Shown: positions 49,181 through 57,424 of the stretch, piece by piece
Position numbering within the stretch: position 1 is the first letter of the stretch
Layout of the letters: every line of letters starts with the position of its first letter
Origin: Candidatus Saccharimonadota bacterium
GTDB taxonomy: Bacteria > Patescibacteriota > Saccharimonadia > Saccharimonadales > Saccharimonadaceae
Direction of reading: 5' to 3'
DNA: 64,000 bases
Assembly: GCA_027312225.1 (NCBI GenBank)
Contig: DAICXK010000004.1
Location: 1-64,000, forward strand
Made by a program: the position numbers and the translations under genes
Notes under the pieces: model-generated
What the model was told of the DNA's origin: nothing
Database searches by the model: none
Seen by the model: only the letters and a program-made list of their open reading frames with translations

Positions 49181-49641
49181 ATAGATTTTAGTCGTTGCAA
49201 CTCTTTGATGACCTGGTCACCATGACCAAGCGGTGTGACACGACCATACACTTTCACGACCTGTCCATCAGGATTGATGATGAAGGTTTTACGCAAGATA
49301 CCTTCGCGGCCAAATTGCTTTTTACCCCACGCACCGTATGCGTTGATTACTTGACCCTCGGGGTCACTGAGAAGCGTAAAATTCAAGTTGTATTTTGCTT
49401 TGAACTTTTCATGCGCATCTGGTTCGTCCTTAGAAATACCGATCACTTCTGCACCGAGACTCGTTAACTCGTCACGCGCATCTCGCATTGCACAGGCCTC
49501 AATAGTGCATCCCGGCGTGTCATCCTTGGGATAGAAATACACGACGACCCATCGGCCGCGATAATCAACAAGGGAATGCTTGGTACCCGTTTCGTCTGAT
49601 AGTGTAAATGATGGTGCGATATAAGGAGTCGTCTGTTTCAT
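49177..49641 (-). CDS. bcp: Peroxiredoxin, BCP/PrxQ type
   Basis: Thioredoxin-fold peroxidase reducing H2O2 and alkyl peroxides. The motif PKDDTPGCTIEACAMRD carries the peroxidatic cysteine and, five residues later, the resolving cysteine. 154 aa from ATG 49641, which lies 6 nt after TACACT; the longer track ORF crosses the divergent promoter region. Convergent with gatD (4-nt overlap). Confidence 0.95.
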   Translation of the reverse strand: MKQTTPYIAPSFTLSDETGTKHSLVDYRGRWVVVYFYPKDDTPGCTIEACAMRDARDELTSLGAEVIGISKDEPDAHEKFKAKYNLNFTLLSDPEGQVINAYGAWGKKQFGREGILRKTFIINPDGQVVKVYGRVTPLGHGDQVIKELQRLKSI

Positions 49642-49698
49642 ATACCCAGTGTACCAGCAAAGGAAGCCTTCAGTAAGCCATGGTACAATGGAACGTAT

Positions 49699-50841
49699 AT
49701 GCCGTCCGAGAATGTGAAGAAAAAATCGACCCGCATCGCCACGTTTGATCTCTTGCGTGGTTATTTTATGCTGTCGATCATTATTAACCATCTGCAATGG
49801 TATCCAAACGGACTTGATTGGGTAGCGTTTCGCGGAACCTTGCTTGTCTCGGCGGCGGAAGGATTCTTTCTCATATCTGGTATTGTGCTGGGCATTGTGC
49901 GTGGGGCAAAGCTCCGTACCAAACCGTTCCGTGAGGCTGCCATACTGCTCATCAAACGAGGCGTATTGCTGTATATCGTAAGTGTTATCCTTGCCTTCCT
50001 GTTTACGCTCATTGGCTGGTGGTTCTTTATGGATACTCCCGGCCTCAAACCCGGCATCCGACCAATTGACCAGCCATTAAACGAAGTTATCATGGGTATC
50101 CTGAGTTTCCGTTACATCTACGGCTGGGCAGATTTCTTGCGTCTTTATTCCATATTCATTCTCATTAGTCCACTGGCGTTATGGCTGCTCCGTAAGAATC
50201 TTTGGTATGTCCTCATGGCGATAAGCATTGGTATTTGGTCGCTGTTCCCGTGGGCACTAGAGGTAAATAATGTAAGCAATACCACCAGTGAACTGCTCAT
50301 GGTACTATCATGGCAACTCATCTTCTTTGGTGGTATGACAATCGGCTATCACTGGGATGCCCTGACAAAATGGTGGCAATCGCTCACAGGCCGTATACGC
50401 CGCTCAATTCTCATACCAGTACTCGCCGTTGCTGCCGTTACCCTTGTTGTTGACGTAGGCATTTCAGTCATGCAAGCGCTCGGCATCGCCCCTGCACCAG
50501 TCACAGAATGGTATAACTCTCTCCGGCCGTTCTTTAACAAAGAAGAGTTACCAATCTACCGCCTCATATTATTCGGCTTATGGTTCATACTTGGCTTTTA
50601 TATATTCTCTAGGTACGAACGAATTATCAAGAAACTGTTTGGATGGTTGCTATTGCCCTTTGGACACAACTCGCTGTACGTCTACATACTTCATGCAGTT
50701 ATCTTATTCTTTGCGCACATGATTATCCTACCTGGTCAGGGATCAAATATACTCATTAATGCCATTGGTACGTTCGTCATACTCGGCATTATATATATCG
50801 CCGTTCGCAAGGAATTCTTATTTAAGATTATTCCTCGATAA
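49699..50841 (+). CDS. OpgC/acyltransferase-3-like integral membrane protein
   Basis: 380 aa with about ten membrane helices. The N-terminus RIATFDLLRGYFMLSIIINHLQ, with Asp-Leu-Leu-Arg-Gly and a histidine, matches OpgC-type membrane acyltransferases that modify glucans or surface sugars. TACAAT lies 9 nt before the ATG. It is followed by a convergent glycosyltransferase, so both may act on surface carbohydrate, although the acceptor is unknown. Confidence 0.8.
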   Translation: MPSENVKKKSTRIATFDLLRGYFMLSIIINHLQWYPNGLDWVAFRGTLLVSAAEGFFLISGIVLGIVRGAKLRTKPFREAAILLIKRGVLLYIVSVILAFLFTLIGWWFFMDTPGLKPGIRPIDQPLNEVIMGILSFRYIYGWADFLRLYSIFILISPLALWLLRKNLWYVLMAISIGIWSLFPWALEVNNVSNTTSELLMVLSWQLIFFGGMTIGYHWDALTKWWQSLTGRIRRSILIPVLAVAAVTLVVDVGISVMQALGIAPAPVTEWYNSLRPFFNKEELPIYRLILFGLWFILGFYIFSRYERIIKKLFGWLLLPFGHNSLYVYILHAVILFFAHMIILPGQGSNILINAIGTFVILGIIYIAVRKEFLFKIIPR

Positions 50842-52336
50842 GCTCGTATGTTTCAATCATCTGCTTGTCCATAACAGCCGTGCTAAGCAGCCGGTAGTGG
50901 CTGGAGGGCACAAACCTTGGGTCATTGCCTGCCCAGCGAAGATGAACAATCTGCCTGCTCGTTATTTCATCGGCGCTTGCAACCCGTACATTTGAATCAT
51001 GGAGCATCGCATACCCACCAGCTCGCGCAACATTATCCTCGCTAAAGAAACGTACATCACAGCCGTCATAGTAAAATATGCTATCAATATAGGTGTATGG
51101 ATCGTCCGCAATGACTACTGTGTCATTTGTACATTCAACTGTCGTCCGAAGTTCGGCCGTGCGTGGGTCTTGCATACGCTCGAAGTTAAAGTTGCCCGTC
51201 CGGCCAAGTGTTGCGACTCCCGTACCAAGAATAGCCAGGACACCAATATACATGACCGGAGCAACCAGACGATGGCCTTTACTACGCACCCAACACAGGC
51301 CGATGATAACCGCCACAAGTGCATACATAAACAACGCAACATGTGCGATATATCGAATCAAATATACGGGCGGACGTGGTGGCAACGAGCTTACTGCGAA
51401 GAAGATAATCGGTACGACAACAAGCATCAGAAGAAGCACGAACCCAGGTACCTGCGATGCTGGCAACCTCTTGTACGCGTATACTGCAGTAACAATTATC
51501 ACAATTGCGGCCAGTGCCAATACCAACGAAAGCCAGCCTCCTATCGCCCATTCAGCGGTAAAGAGGCTTGTCATTGTTGCCATATCAACAAGACTTGTTA
51601 GTGTCACTTCCTGCCCGATGCCAGGCAACGCCGAGTTTTTTAACTGGTAGAAGAACGTGGAGATATACGGTGCAAACAATACGACTGCGCCAACAAACGC
51701 ATACAGCCACTTCCAGCGCCAAATAGGCTGCCGTTTCTTCTTGTCACGCAACGACACCCAGGTTAGCCAGACCACATGCGCCACCCATACAGCCAGTGTC
51801 ATGTACAGCGTGTACATTCCTAACGCGACGAGCGACGCATACAACACCCACCAAGCGTTATTCGTAGATTCGCGTGCTCGTACCAATGCATACGTTGCAG
51901 CCACACAGATAAGCGATGCCACAGCATACATGCGTACTTCGTATCCGTATCTGAGGGCGAATGGTGCCATAATAAGCATAAGTACCGATACCAGCATAAC
52001 GCGCGCGCCAAATAGCTGACGAATCAAAACAAGCATCATTGTCACGGCGCCGCCTAACGCGACTGCGCTCAGCGATCGCAATGCCACTTCGGTGAATCCA
52101 AATAGCTCACCCCACATCTTCAGTAGCAAATAATAAAAGGGTGGATGCGCATCAACTGCCGTCAACGCTAAAAGCCCTCCGACAGGCTCGCGTGCCAACA
52201 ATATCGAATAGCCTTCGTCGAACCAAATTGATTGCCCCGCCGAAAGCAACAAAGCAAGACTCGCAGCAATGACGCCTGCTGCAATCGCAATCACCCACCA
52301 ATATTTCTCTAGCGCCGCCAATAACGTCTTGTCCAT
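50828..52336 (-). CDS. GT39/ArnT-like polytopic glycosyltransferase
   Basis: 502 aa, about 11-12 membrane helices. The first extracytoplasmic loop contains SIWFDEGYSILLA, with the Asp-Glu pair of PMT/ArnT-type (GT-C) enzymes that use lipid-phosphate-linked sugars, and DAHPPFYYLLLKMW follows. TATAAA is 7 nt upstream of the ATG. It overlaps the OpgC-like gene by 14 nt at the 3' ends. Likely glycosylates an envelope component. Confidence 0.88.
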   Translation of the reverse strand: MDKTLLAALEKYWWVIAIAAGVIAASLALLLSAGQSIWFDEGYSILLAREPVGGLLALTAVDAHPPFYYLLLKMWGELFGFTEVALRSLSAVALGGAVTMMLVLIRQLFGARVMLVSVLMLIMAPFALRYGYEVRMYAVASLICVAATYALVRARESTNNAWWVLYASLVALGMYTLYMTLAVWVAHVVWLTWVSLRDKKKRQPIWRWKWLYAFVGAVVLFAPYISTFFYQLKNSALPGIGQEVTLTSLVDMATMTSLFTAEWAIGGWLSLVLALAAIVIIVTAVYAYKRLPASQVPGFVLLLMLVVVPIIFFAVSSLPPRPPVYLIRYIAHVALFMYALVAVIIGLCWVRSKGHRLVAPVMYIGVLAILGTGVATLGRTGNFNFERMQDPRTAELRTTVECTNDTVVIADDPYTYIDSIFYYDGCDVRFFSEDNVARAGGYAMLHDSNVRVASADEITSRQIVHLRWAGNDPRFVPSSHYRLLSTAVMDKQMIETYELIEE

Positions 52337-52421
52337 TGCTCTATTTATACCGCAGCTGTGAGGTAAATACCACTAGAAAAACACTCGGCACTAGTGTATA
52401 ATCTCCTAAGTACCACCGTTT

Positions 52422-52497
52422 CGGGGTGTGGCGCAGTTGATAGCGCGCTCGGTTTGGGACCGAGAGGTCGAAGGTTTGAGTCCTTTCACCCCGACCA
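52422..52497 (+). tRNA. tRNA-Pro (TGG)
   Basis: CGGGGTG acceptor, anticodon arm CTCGG-TTTGGGA-CCGAG, T arm with GGTTTGAGTCC, A73 and encoded CCA. GTATAAT is the -10 candidate upstream. Confidence 0.94.
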
Positions 52498-52535
52498 TAG
52501 AAAAAAGACTGCCTTTTGGTGGTCTTTTTTCTATG
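52496..52535 (+). terminator. tRNA-Pro terminator starting in the CCA
   Basis: CATAGAAAAAAGAC and GTCTTTTTTCTATG form a 14-bp stem (extended by GCC/GG pairs); the first two bases end the CCA tail. Confidence 0.8.
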
Positions 52536-52647
52536 ACACAACATCGAGACTTAAGCCTTCGACCTTTTACCTCCCTCGCACAAACCTCTTACGCTTGCAA
52601 AACTCTCAATTTTACCTCATAATCACGTCCTGTCGTTTCTCTTTTAT

Positions 52648-52703
52648 TGCGCGGTCCAGGGATTTCAGCTTTTCTGAACAAGCTTAGATCCCTGCACCGC
52701 GCA
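52648..52703. repeat. 16-bp inverted repeat upstream of the GC-rich 52757 gene
   Basis: TGCGCGGTCCAGGGAT and ATCCCTGCACCGCGCA match at 15 of 16 positions around a 24-nt loop that itself contains TTCAG/CTGAA. It marks the point where composition turns GC-rich. Confidence 0.6.
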
Positions 52704-52756
52704 GGTATATACCGAAGAGAAAGGCGACAGCCATTAATACAATCAGAACAAAGTGG

Positions 52757-53293
52757 GTGTTCAGCAACGCGCTGAGTTACTTGCCACTGCACAACCACCT
52801 CAACCGCGCCTACCGCGAGGCGGGTGCATACGCGTCTATCCCGCCAGCAATCCTCCAGTGGCGGGTTCCATCACGGCTCGTGCCGAAGGCAATCCACAAG
52901 CACATCAAGCCCGCCTGGGTAGTGCCGGATATTCTCAGGCAGATTGAAGACGCACGCAAGGTAGTCGAAGAACTACGCTCGTCTCTCGACCGTGAGCAAA
53001 CGACGTGCATCCACCACCTGCCGGACCGACCGCACCGCAAGCTGCATCGCAGCATTGAGGTCGCCCGCCAGGAGGTGCCAGCCGGGTTCACGCCAGGATG
53101 GGCCTACACCTTCAACCCGTACGAACTTGGCCTTGCGCTTCTCGACGAGTACGAAGCCTTCATCTTCCGAACGATGGAGCACCCCGGATGGACGCCCTTC
53201 ACCAAGCTCGCACGCATCAACCAGGAAGCCAAGCGCATCCAGGCTAGCGGCGACCTGGTGTCGAGTGAATTGTGGGCTGTTAGCTCTGATTGA
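52757..53293 (+). CDS. GC-rich accessory gene of unknown function, 178 aa
   Basis: GTG start as in the track (no good SD is visible, so the true start is uncertain). Soluble, helical and basic; segments include a charged helix (PDILRQIEDARKVVEELRSSLD) and PGWAYTFNPYELGLALLDEY. Codons end mostly in G or C, unlike neighbours. It is flanked by long hairpins on both sides (52648 and 53322) and sits downstream of tRNA-Pro. Same style as the 14043, 15153, 15940 and 27533 genes. No family recognised. Confidence 0.65.
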   Translation: MFSNALSYLPLHNHLNRAYREAGAYASIPPAILQWRVPSRLVPKAIHKHIKPAWVVPDILRQIEDARKVVEELRSSLDREQTTCIHHLPDRPHRKLHRSIEVARQEVPAGFTPGWAYTFNPYELGLALLDEYEAFIFRTMEHPGWTPFTKLARINQEAKRIQASGDLVSSELWAVSSD

Positions 53294-53321
53294 CAGGCAC
53301 ATGCCCGCACCCAAGTGAGAC

Positions 53322-53382
53322 GAAAGAGCCCAATCCACTAGCGGATCAGGAGTCATTGTCCGCCGAAGGTGCGGGCTCTTTC
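53322..53382 (+). terminator. Long-stem hairpin after the GC-rich gene
   Basis: GAAAGAGCCC and GGGCTCTTTC, 10 bp, with GCGGA/TCCGC inside. It ends with TTTCT. Confidence 0.65.
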
Positions 53383-53399
53383 TATGATAAAATAAGACC

Positions 53400-53702
53400 A
53401 TGACAACCCTTCTAGCTGGTACGATTCACAATAAAGTCCCCACTGATCTTCGTAGGGTTTTAACTGATAACAAATCGGCACGAGCGACGTGGGAGAGCAT
53501 TACCCCTCTAGCGCGAAACGAATGGATTTGCTGGGTCGAGAACGCAAAGCTCAACGAAACTCGTGTCCGCCGTATTGTACGGGCAGACCATGATCTCAGT
53601 ACGGGCAAGCGTCGCCCCTGTTGCTGGATAGGATGCATACACCGAACCGACAAAGAAGTCAGCCCGTCGGTTCGCGGTATTCTCGAGCGGAAAAAGTCCT
53701 AA
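53400..53702 (+). CDS. YdeI/OmpD-associated-type (bacteriocin-protection) small protein
   Basis: 100 aa. The pattern VPTDLRRVLTDNKSARATWESITPLARNEWICWVENAKLNETR (seen around residues 12-56) is that of the C-terminal YdeI/OmpD-associated domain (PF13376-like), named after proteins linked to antimicrobial-peptide resistance. No signal or membrane segment. The -10-like TATGAT lies about 11 nt upstream. Domain call is by pattern; biochemical role unknown. Confidence 0.72.
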   Translation: MTTLLAGTIHNKVPTDLRRVLTDNKSARATWESITPLARNEWICWVENAKLNETRVRRIVRADHDLSTGKRRPCCWIGCIHRTDKEVSPSVRGILERKKS

Positions 53703-53745
53703 TTACTGGTACAATTCGTACGCCGGCCGTGAATCATCAGATGTA

Positions 53746-54183
53746 CTAGCTATCAAGACGCTCTGTGTGTACTTTATATACACGTCCATCTTCTATGGAG
53801 AGGTTGTGTCGTCCCTCTACAAGATCCATTGTCACTGGTAACGTTTCACCGTCGCGTTCGACTACCCGAATAATCTCGTCATCACGGCTGGCTTTTTCGA
53901 GCGCTTCGTCTTCCGTCAGACCTCCATACCCGTCACCATCATCTACCTTTTGATCATGATTCGTAAATGACTTGTCGTCAATAAAGCATTGATCGGGATA
54001 ACTCTCGGCAATTCTTCCGCCTGCATCTTTACATTCTTGAAAACTATTAATCTCAATAGCTGTCTCGGTATTCTTCTCATATATTGTCCATACAACCGAC
54101 CCGACAATCAGCACCAGCCCTACCACCGTAAGAAGTATTGTCAGTGCTATCTTTGGTTTTTGCGATTCGCTCCTTTCGCTCAT
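53746..54183 (-). CDS. Membrane-anchored extracytoplasmic protein, 145 aa
   Basis: N-terminal membrane helix (ALTILLTVVGLVLIVGSVVW) after a basic stretch, then a short motif INSFQECKDAGGRIAESYPDQC whose two cysteines probably pair outside the cell, followed by an acidic alpha/beta part with an EDEALEKAS segment. AGGGAGGG is a strong SD. No recognised enzyme motif. Probably an envelope protein of the lineage. Confidence 0.75.
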   Translation of the reverse strand: MSERSESQKPKIALTILLTVVGLVLIVGSVVWTIYEKNTETAIEINSFQECKDAGGRIAESYPDQCFIDDKSFTNHDQKVDDGDGYGGLTEDEALEKASRDDEIIRVVERDGETLPVTMDLVEGRHNLSIEDGRVYKVHTERLDS

Positions 54184-54299
54184 CAGAACCCTCCCTTTAT
54201 CGTAACTCTATTGCGCACTACCATAGCTGCCTTATACTGCTCTCCCCATTATTCTAACCAAGAGGTGGTAATATCACACCATATTTCCTATTTAGCTAC

Positions 54300-54542
54300 A
54301 TGGAACAAAGGACTACTCACGACCAGACGCCTCACGACACCTCTGACGCTGTTCATAATGTCCTGGCCGGCGTTTACTACCGAGAATCTCAACGACAACA
54401 AGCGGTTAATGATTTGATAGAAAAAGCTGATACTGCCGCTTCGGGAGAAGAGCGAGCAATGTGGCTACAACAAGCCCATGAGCTTAAAGCGTTGCATGAA
54501 GAATCGCTTCAGCTTCCCGATCTATTCCGTAGCAATCCGTAG
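54300..54542 (+). CDS. Small soluble hypothetical protein, 80 aa
   Basis: Polar N-terminus and two helices (VNDLIEKADTAASGEERAMWLQQAHELKALHEESL). No family recognised. A TATTTA -10-like element lies 7 nt before the ATG. It lies between two envelope genes with no overlap. Confidence 0.6.
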   Translation: MEQRTTHDQTPHDTSDAVHNVLAGVYYRESQRQQAVNDLIEKADTAASGEERAMWLQQAHELKALHEESLQLPDLFRSNP

Positions 54543-54635
54543 ACACAACTGCAACACCACATACGCGATGTTGCAAATTACCCTGTGATTGCGACAGATT
54601 TGCATAAAATGCCCGTGGTGCGCTACCATGACGCA

Positions 54636-55493
54636 ATGGATATTTTGCAAGTTATATTTTGGTCATTCATCGGGAGTGTCTTTTCGCTGCTCGGTGGCAT
54701 ACTGCTCGTTGGCAATAAAAAGTTGCGAGACAAAGCGATTCGCTTTGGATTGCCGTTTGGTGCTGGTGCTCTGCTAGCAGCAGCATTTCTGGGGCTCCTC
54801 CCTGAGGCTGTCGAGGGCAGCGATATTCATGTTGTCGCAATGTACGCACTGGGCGGTTTTCTTGGATTCTTTATTCTCGAGCGGCTGCTTGGCTGGTTTC
54901 ACCATCATGAATCACATCACCATGACACCATCCACGGCAAGCGGAACGCGACTCATCAATGGCTGGTAATCGTTGGTGATACCCTCCATAACGCCATCGA
55001 CGGTGTCGCCATTGGCGCAGCGTTCCTCGTCAATCCCGCAGCAGGCATCGGGACGGCCTTGGCGGTTGCCGCACACGAGATTCCTCAAGAAATCGGCGAT
55101 TTCAGCATCTTACTTGGTAAGGGTATGCGTCCGCGTAATGTTGTCTTGGTCAATCTATTCAGTGCCCTGGCTACCGTCGCAACCGCGCTAGCAACCTATC
55201 TACTGGGAGATTCACTGAACCTTAACCCTGCATTCTTGATAGCGATCGCCGCTGGATTCTTTATCTATATCGCAGCCAGCGATATTATTCCAGACATTCA
55301 CGAGAAACCACGCCGCGAGGGTAACATCCAGGCACTGATGCTGCTTATCGGTGTCATTGTTATTGGGTTCATTATCAGCTTGACTCCCCACGGGCATTAT
55401 CACGAGGACAACCACAGCGATCACGACAGTCATCTTCACGAGCATCACAAAGACGCCGACCACGACCATCATCACGAAGAAGATCACGAATAA
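54636..55493 (+). CDS. ZIP-family divalent metal transporter
   Basis: 285 aa from ATG 54636 (the track start is upstream of the likely promoter). About eight membrane helices, a His-rich cytoplasmic loop (FHHHESHHHDTIHG), HNAIDGVAIGAAF and AVAAHEIPQEIGDF, the two helices forming the metal site in ZIP proteins, and a long His/Asp-rich tail. Imports zinc, iron or manganese. A short terminator follows (55515-55541). One of several metal-handling genes in the last 10 kb. Confidence 0.92.
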   Translation: MDILQVIFWSFIGSVFSLLGGILLVGNKKLRDKAIRFGLPFGAGALLAAAFLGLLPEAVEGSDIHVVAMYALGGFLGFFILERLLGWFHHHESHHHDTIHGKRNATHQWLVIVGDTLHNAIDGVAIGAAFLVNPAAGIGTALAVAAHEIPQEIGDFSILLGKGMRPRNVVLVNLFSALATVATALATYLLGDSLNLNPAFLIAIAAGFFIYIAASDIIPDIHEKPRREGNIQALMLLIGVIVIGFIISLTPHGHYHEDNHSDHDSHLHEHHKDADHDHHHEEDHE

Positions 55494-55514
55494 TCATACA
55501 AACCGTCAAACAAA

Positions 55515-55541
55515 AAACACCAGTTGATCAGACTGATGTTT
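55515..55541 (+). terminator. Terminator of the ZIP transporter gene
   Basis: AAACACCAGT-TGATCAG-ACTGATGTTT with one G-U pair. The remainder of 55542-55687 shows no gene. Confidence 0.55.
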
Positions 55542-55687
55542 CTGTTCCATCGTGCGCACGTGGAGGTTCTACACGGCCCTTTCCTCAATTGTTTATCGGA
55601 ATGTGCCCCGTAGTCAGGTGTAAGTGTTTCTTTTAGAGATTAACTTACTACCCTCACACTATCACAGCATAAGCATCATGTCAATAG

Positions 55688-56095
55688 CTACGTCTTTATA
55701 TACAGTTTGTATGATGATTCGATCATATTTGTCAGCACACCAATGTCGATGTTGGTGAGTTTTGTCACGTACAGGCAACCTTTACTGGTCCTTACCTTGC
55801 CCAATTGCGCCAGTTCATCCTCGTACTGGTCAAACCCTTCCATGAAATAAATCGTGAGGCTTGCCTTGCGCGGACTGAACCCCAGCAGTGGCATATCACC
55901 TTCGCGACCAGAATCATATTTATAATGAACCGACCCGAACCCAATGATACTCGGGCCCCACATTACCGCAGGTTCGCCAGTGATTCGTGCCATAATGGCG
56001 ATGATTTTTCGTGCTTCGTCGGCGCGCTCTTGGCTGACAGTTGCGAGGAACTCGTCAACGCTGACATTGTTTGGCTTGGTTTTATTACCCGACAT
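55688..56095 (-). CDS. DUF1801 (YdhG-like) domain protein
   Basis: 135 aa. The central GFGSVHYKYDSGREGDMPLLGFSPRKASLTIYF and preceding VMWGPSIIGF are typical of DUF1801, a fold related to iron-chaperone-like YdhG proteins. The C-terminus (GKVRTSKGCLYVTKLTNIDI) completes the domain. No operon partner within 18 nt upstream. Biochemical function of the family is poorly known. Confidence 0.82.
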   Translation of the reverse strand: MSGNKTKPNNVSVDEFLATVSQERADEARKIIAIMARITGEPAVMWGPSIIGFGSVHYKYDSGREGDMPLLGFSPRKASLTIYFMEGFDQYEDELAQLGKVRTSKGCLYVTKLTNIDIGVLTNMIESSYKLYIKT

Positions 56096-56113
56096 ACTAG
56101 CCTAATCGTACAC

Positions 56114-56308
56114 CTAGATTATCTGGTACAGCAATCTCTTCCACTTGGCCCATACGACAAGTGTCACGACTACGACGAGCAAACGATACCTTTTATAGCG
56201 CCGGTATTGCATGATGAGAATTGGCAGCGTCAGTGCCACTGCGAGAAATGGCCATATCAACACAGCTGCCAGGAACGAAGTGCTGAATGACGAGAGAAAC
56301 GAAAGCAT
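56114..56308 (-). CDS. Small two-helix membrane protein, 64 aa
   Basis: FLAAVLIWPFLAVALTLPILIM, a basic loop (YRRYKRYR), then LLVVVVTLVVWAKW. TATGAT lies 6 nt before the ATG, which supports expression. No family recognised. Size and shape are of small membrane regulators. Confidence 0.6.
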   Translation of the reverse strand: MLSFLSSFSTSFLAAVLIWPFLAVALTLPILIMQYRRYKRYRLLVVVVTLVVWAKWKRLLYQII

Positions 56309-56325
56309 AGCTCTATCATAGCGGC

Positions 56326-56796
56326 TCAGTTGCCCGGCTTAAATCGTGCCACGATCGCATCAACATCAAAGTTGCCATCCTCCGTGCCAACGATCATGTC
56401 CGCTTTTTGTATGATGGCATCAGTAAAATACTCTGGCTCGGCTTTGTCCCAAATCTCCCAAATGTCCTTCCAGTCATCTATCGTCCGATCATCGCGTGGC
56501 ACGTCACGTCCTTTGGCACGTTGATCGCGAATGTCCTCGGGAACTTGTACGAAAACACGAAATGGATGCAGGTCATCAAGGCGATCATCAAACACACCAA
56601 CACCCTCGTATATGACGATATCTTCCGTCGCCTCGCCTGCTAATTGGCGCAGTATTGGGATACCAATAAATGGCTTGTAGTCATCACCATAATCGTCCAA
56701 ATGGAAAAGTCGTGCCTGCAATTTCTCTGCCAACAAACAAGCCAGATATGTCTTACCCGACCCACCCTTGCCATCAATTGCAATATATCGTGTCAT
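56326..56796 (-). CDS. Uridine-kinase-like P-loop NTPase
   Basis: 156 aa. Walker A IDGKGGSGKTYLACLLAE, a following FHLDDYGDDY (DxD-like acceptor region), IVIYEGVGVFD, and a lid-like RDQRAKGRDVPRDD. This is the pattern of short nucleoside/uridine-kinase-like proteins. TACAAT lies 7 nt before the ATG. Substrate cannot be deduced. Confidence 0.82.
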   Translation of the reverse strand: MTRYIAIDGKGGSGKTYLACLLAEKLQARLFHLDDYGDDYKPFIGIPILRQLAGEATEDIVIYEGVGVFDDRLDDLHPFRVFVQVPEDIRDQRAKGRDVPRDDRTIDDWKDIWEIWDKAEPEYFTDAIIQKADMIVGTEDGNFDVDAIVARFKPGN

Positions 56797-56825
56797 ACAT
56801 ACAATTGTAGCATCTTGCCAGATTG

Positions 56826-57389
56826 CTAGCTTTGACCGTCTAGTCGCGGAACTATGATACTGTCACTTGTGATTGGATTCACGGCCTCGCTTACCTCGAG
56901 CATCCTATCCTGCAGACGGAGACATTCATCACTCGTGATCGGATGCGTCGCGTTTACCTGCACATACAGCCCCTCTTCTTGCCGTTGCTTTGTCACGGAA
57001 GTATACCAGGCCTGACGGTTACCGTTGTTAAGCCAGTCAAAGCGATACATCTCACGCGTATTTGTCTGATTTAGCTCTCTGACGTTCGCCACCTCAAGAA
57101 AACTCACTAACATACGCCACTGGTTATAGTCGCGCTTTTGCACTTTGCATGACATATACGTATCAATGCTGCCATCATACATTTCGTCAGGGTCATCGGC
57201 TTCGTTGCTGTAATCGAGCATTGTCAAGTAATGGCTCTTCGTTTCCTGATCAGTTCGCGGTCGGCGGGCGCGCTTGCGCAAATAGCCCATCATTAGGCTT
57301 TGGACCGCCAGAATATCCTCGATCTCAAGCTGAGGCTCTCGGATCAAATCAATAGGCCACTGCGGCAGTGCTATCTCCAGCTCTCTCAT
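56826..57389 (-). CDS. Hypothetical protein, 187 aa
   Basis: No family recognised. Charged, helical, no membrane segment. It contains RKRARRPRTDQETKSHYLTMLDYS, a basic patch, and ends with a proline/aspartate tail. CATAAT lies 6 nt before the ATG, and codon use fits the core genes. Confidence 0.65.
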   Translation of the reverse strand: MRELEIALPQWPIDLIREPQLEIEDILAVQSLMMGYLRKRARRPRTDQETKSHYLTMLDYSNEADDPDEMYDGSIDTYMSCKVQKRDYNQWRMLVSFLEVANVRELNQTNTREMYRFDWLNNGNRQAWYTSVTKQRQEEGLYVQVNATHPITSDECLRLQDRMLEVSEAVNPITSDSIIVPRLDGQS

Positions 57390-57424
57390 ATTCCCATTAT
57401 GCCATAATTACTTGTAAATGCAAC

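Noticed and set aside
52341-52687. ORFs on both strands over tRNA-Pro
   Set aside because: They cover the tRNA and its terminator; no promoter or SD and no protein-like composition.
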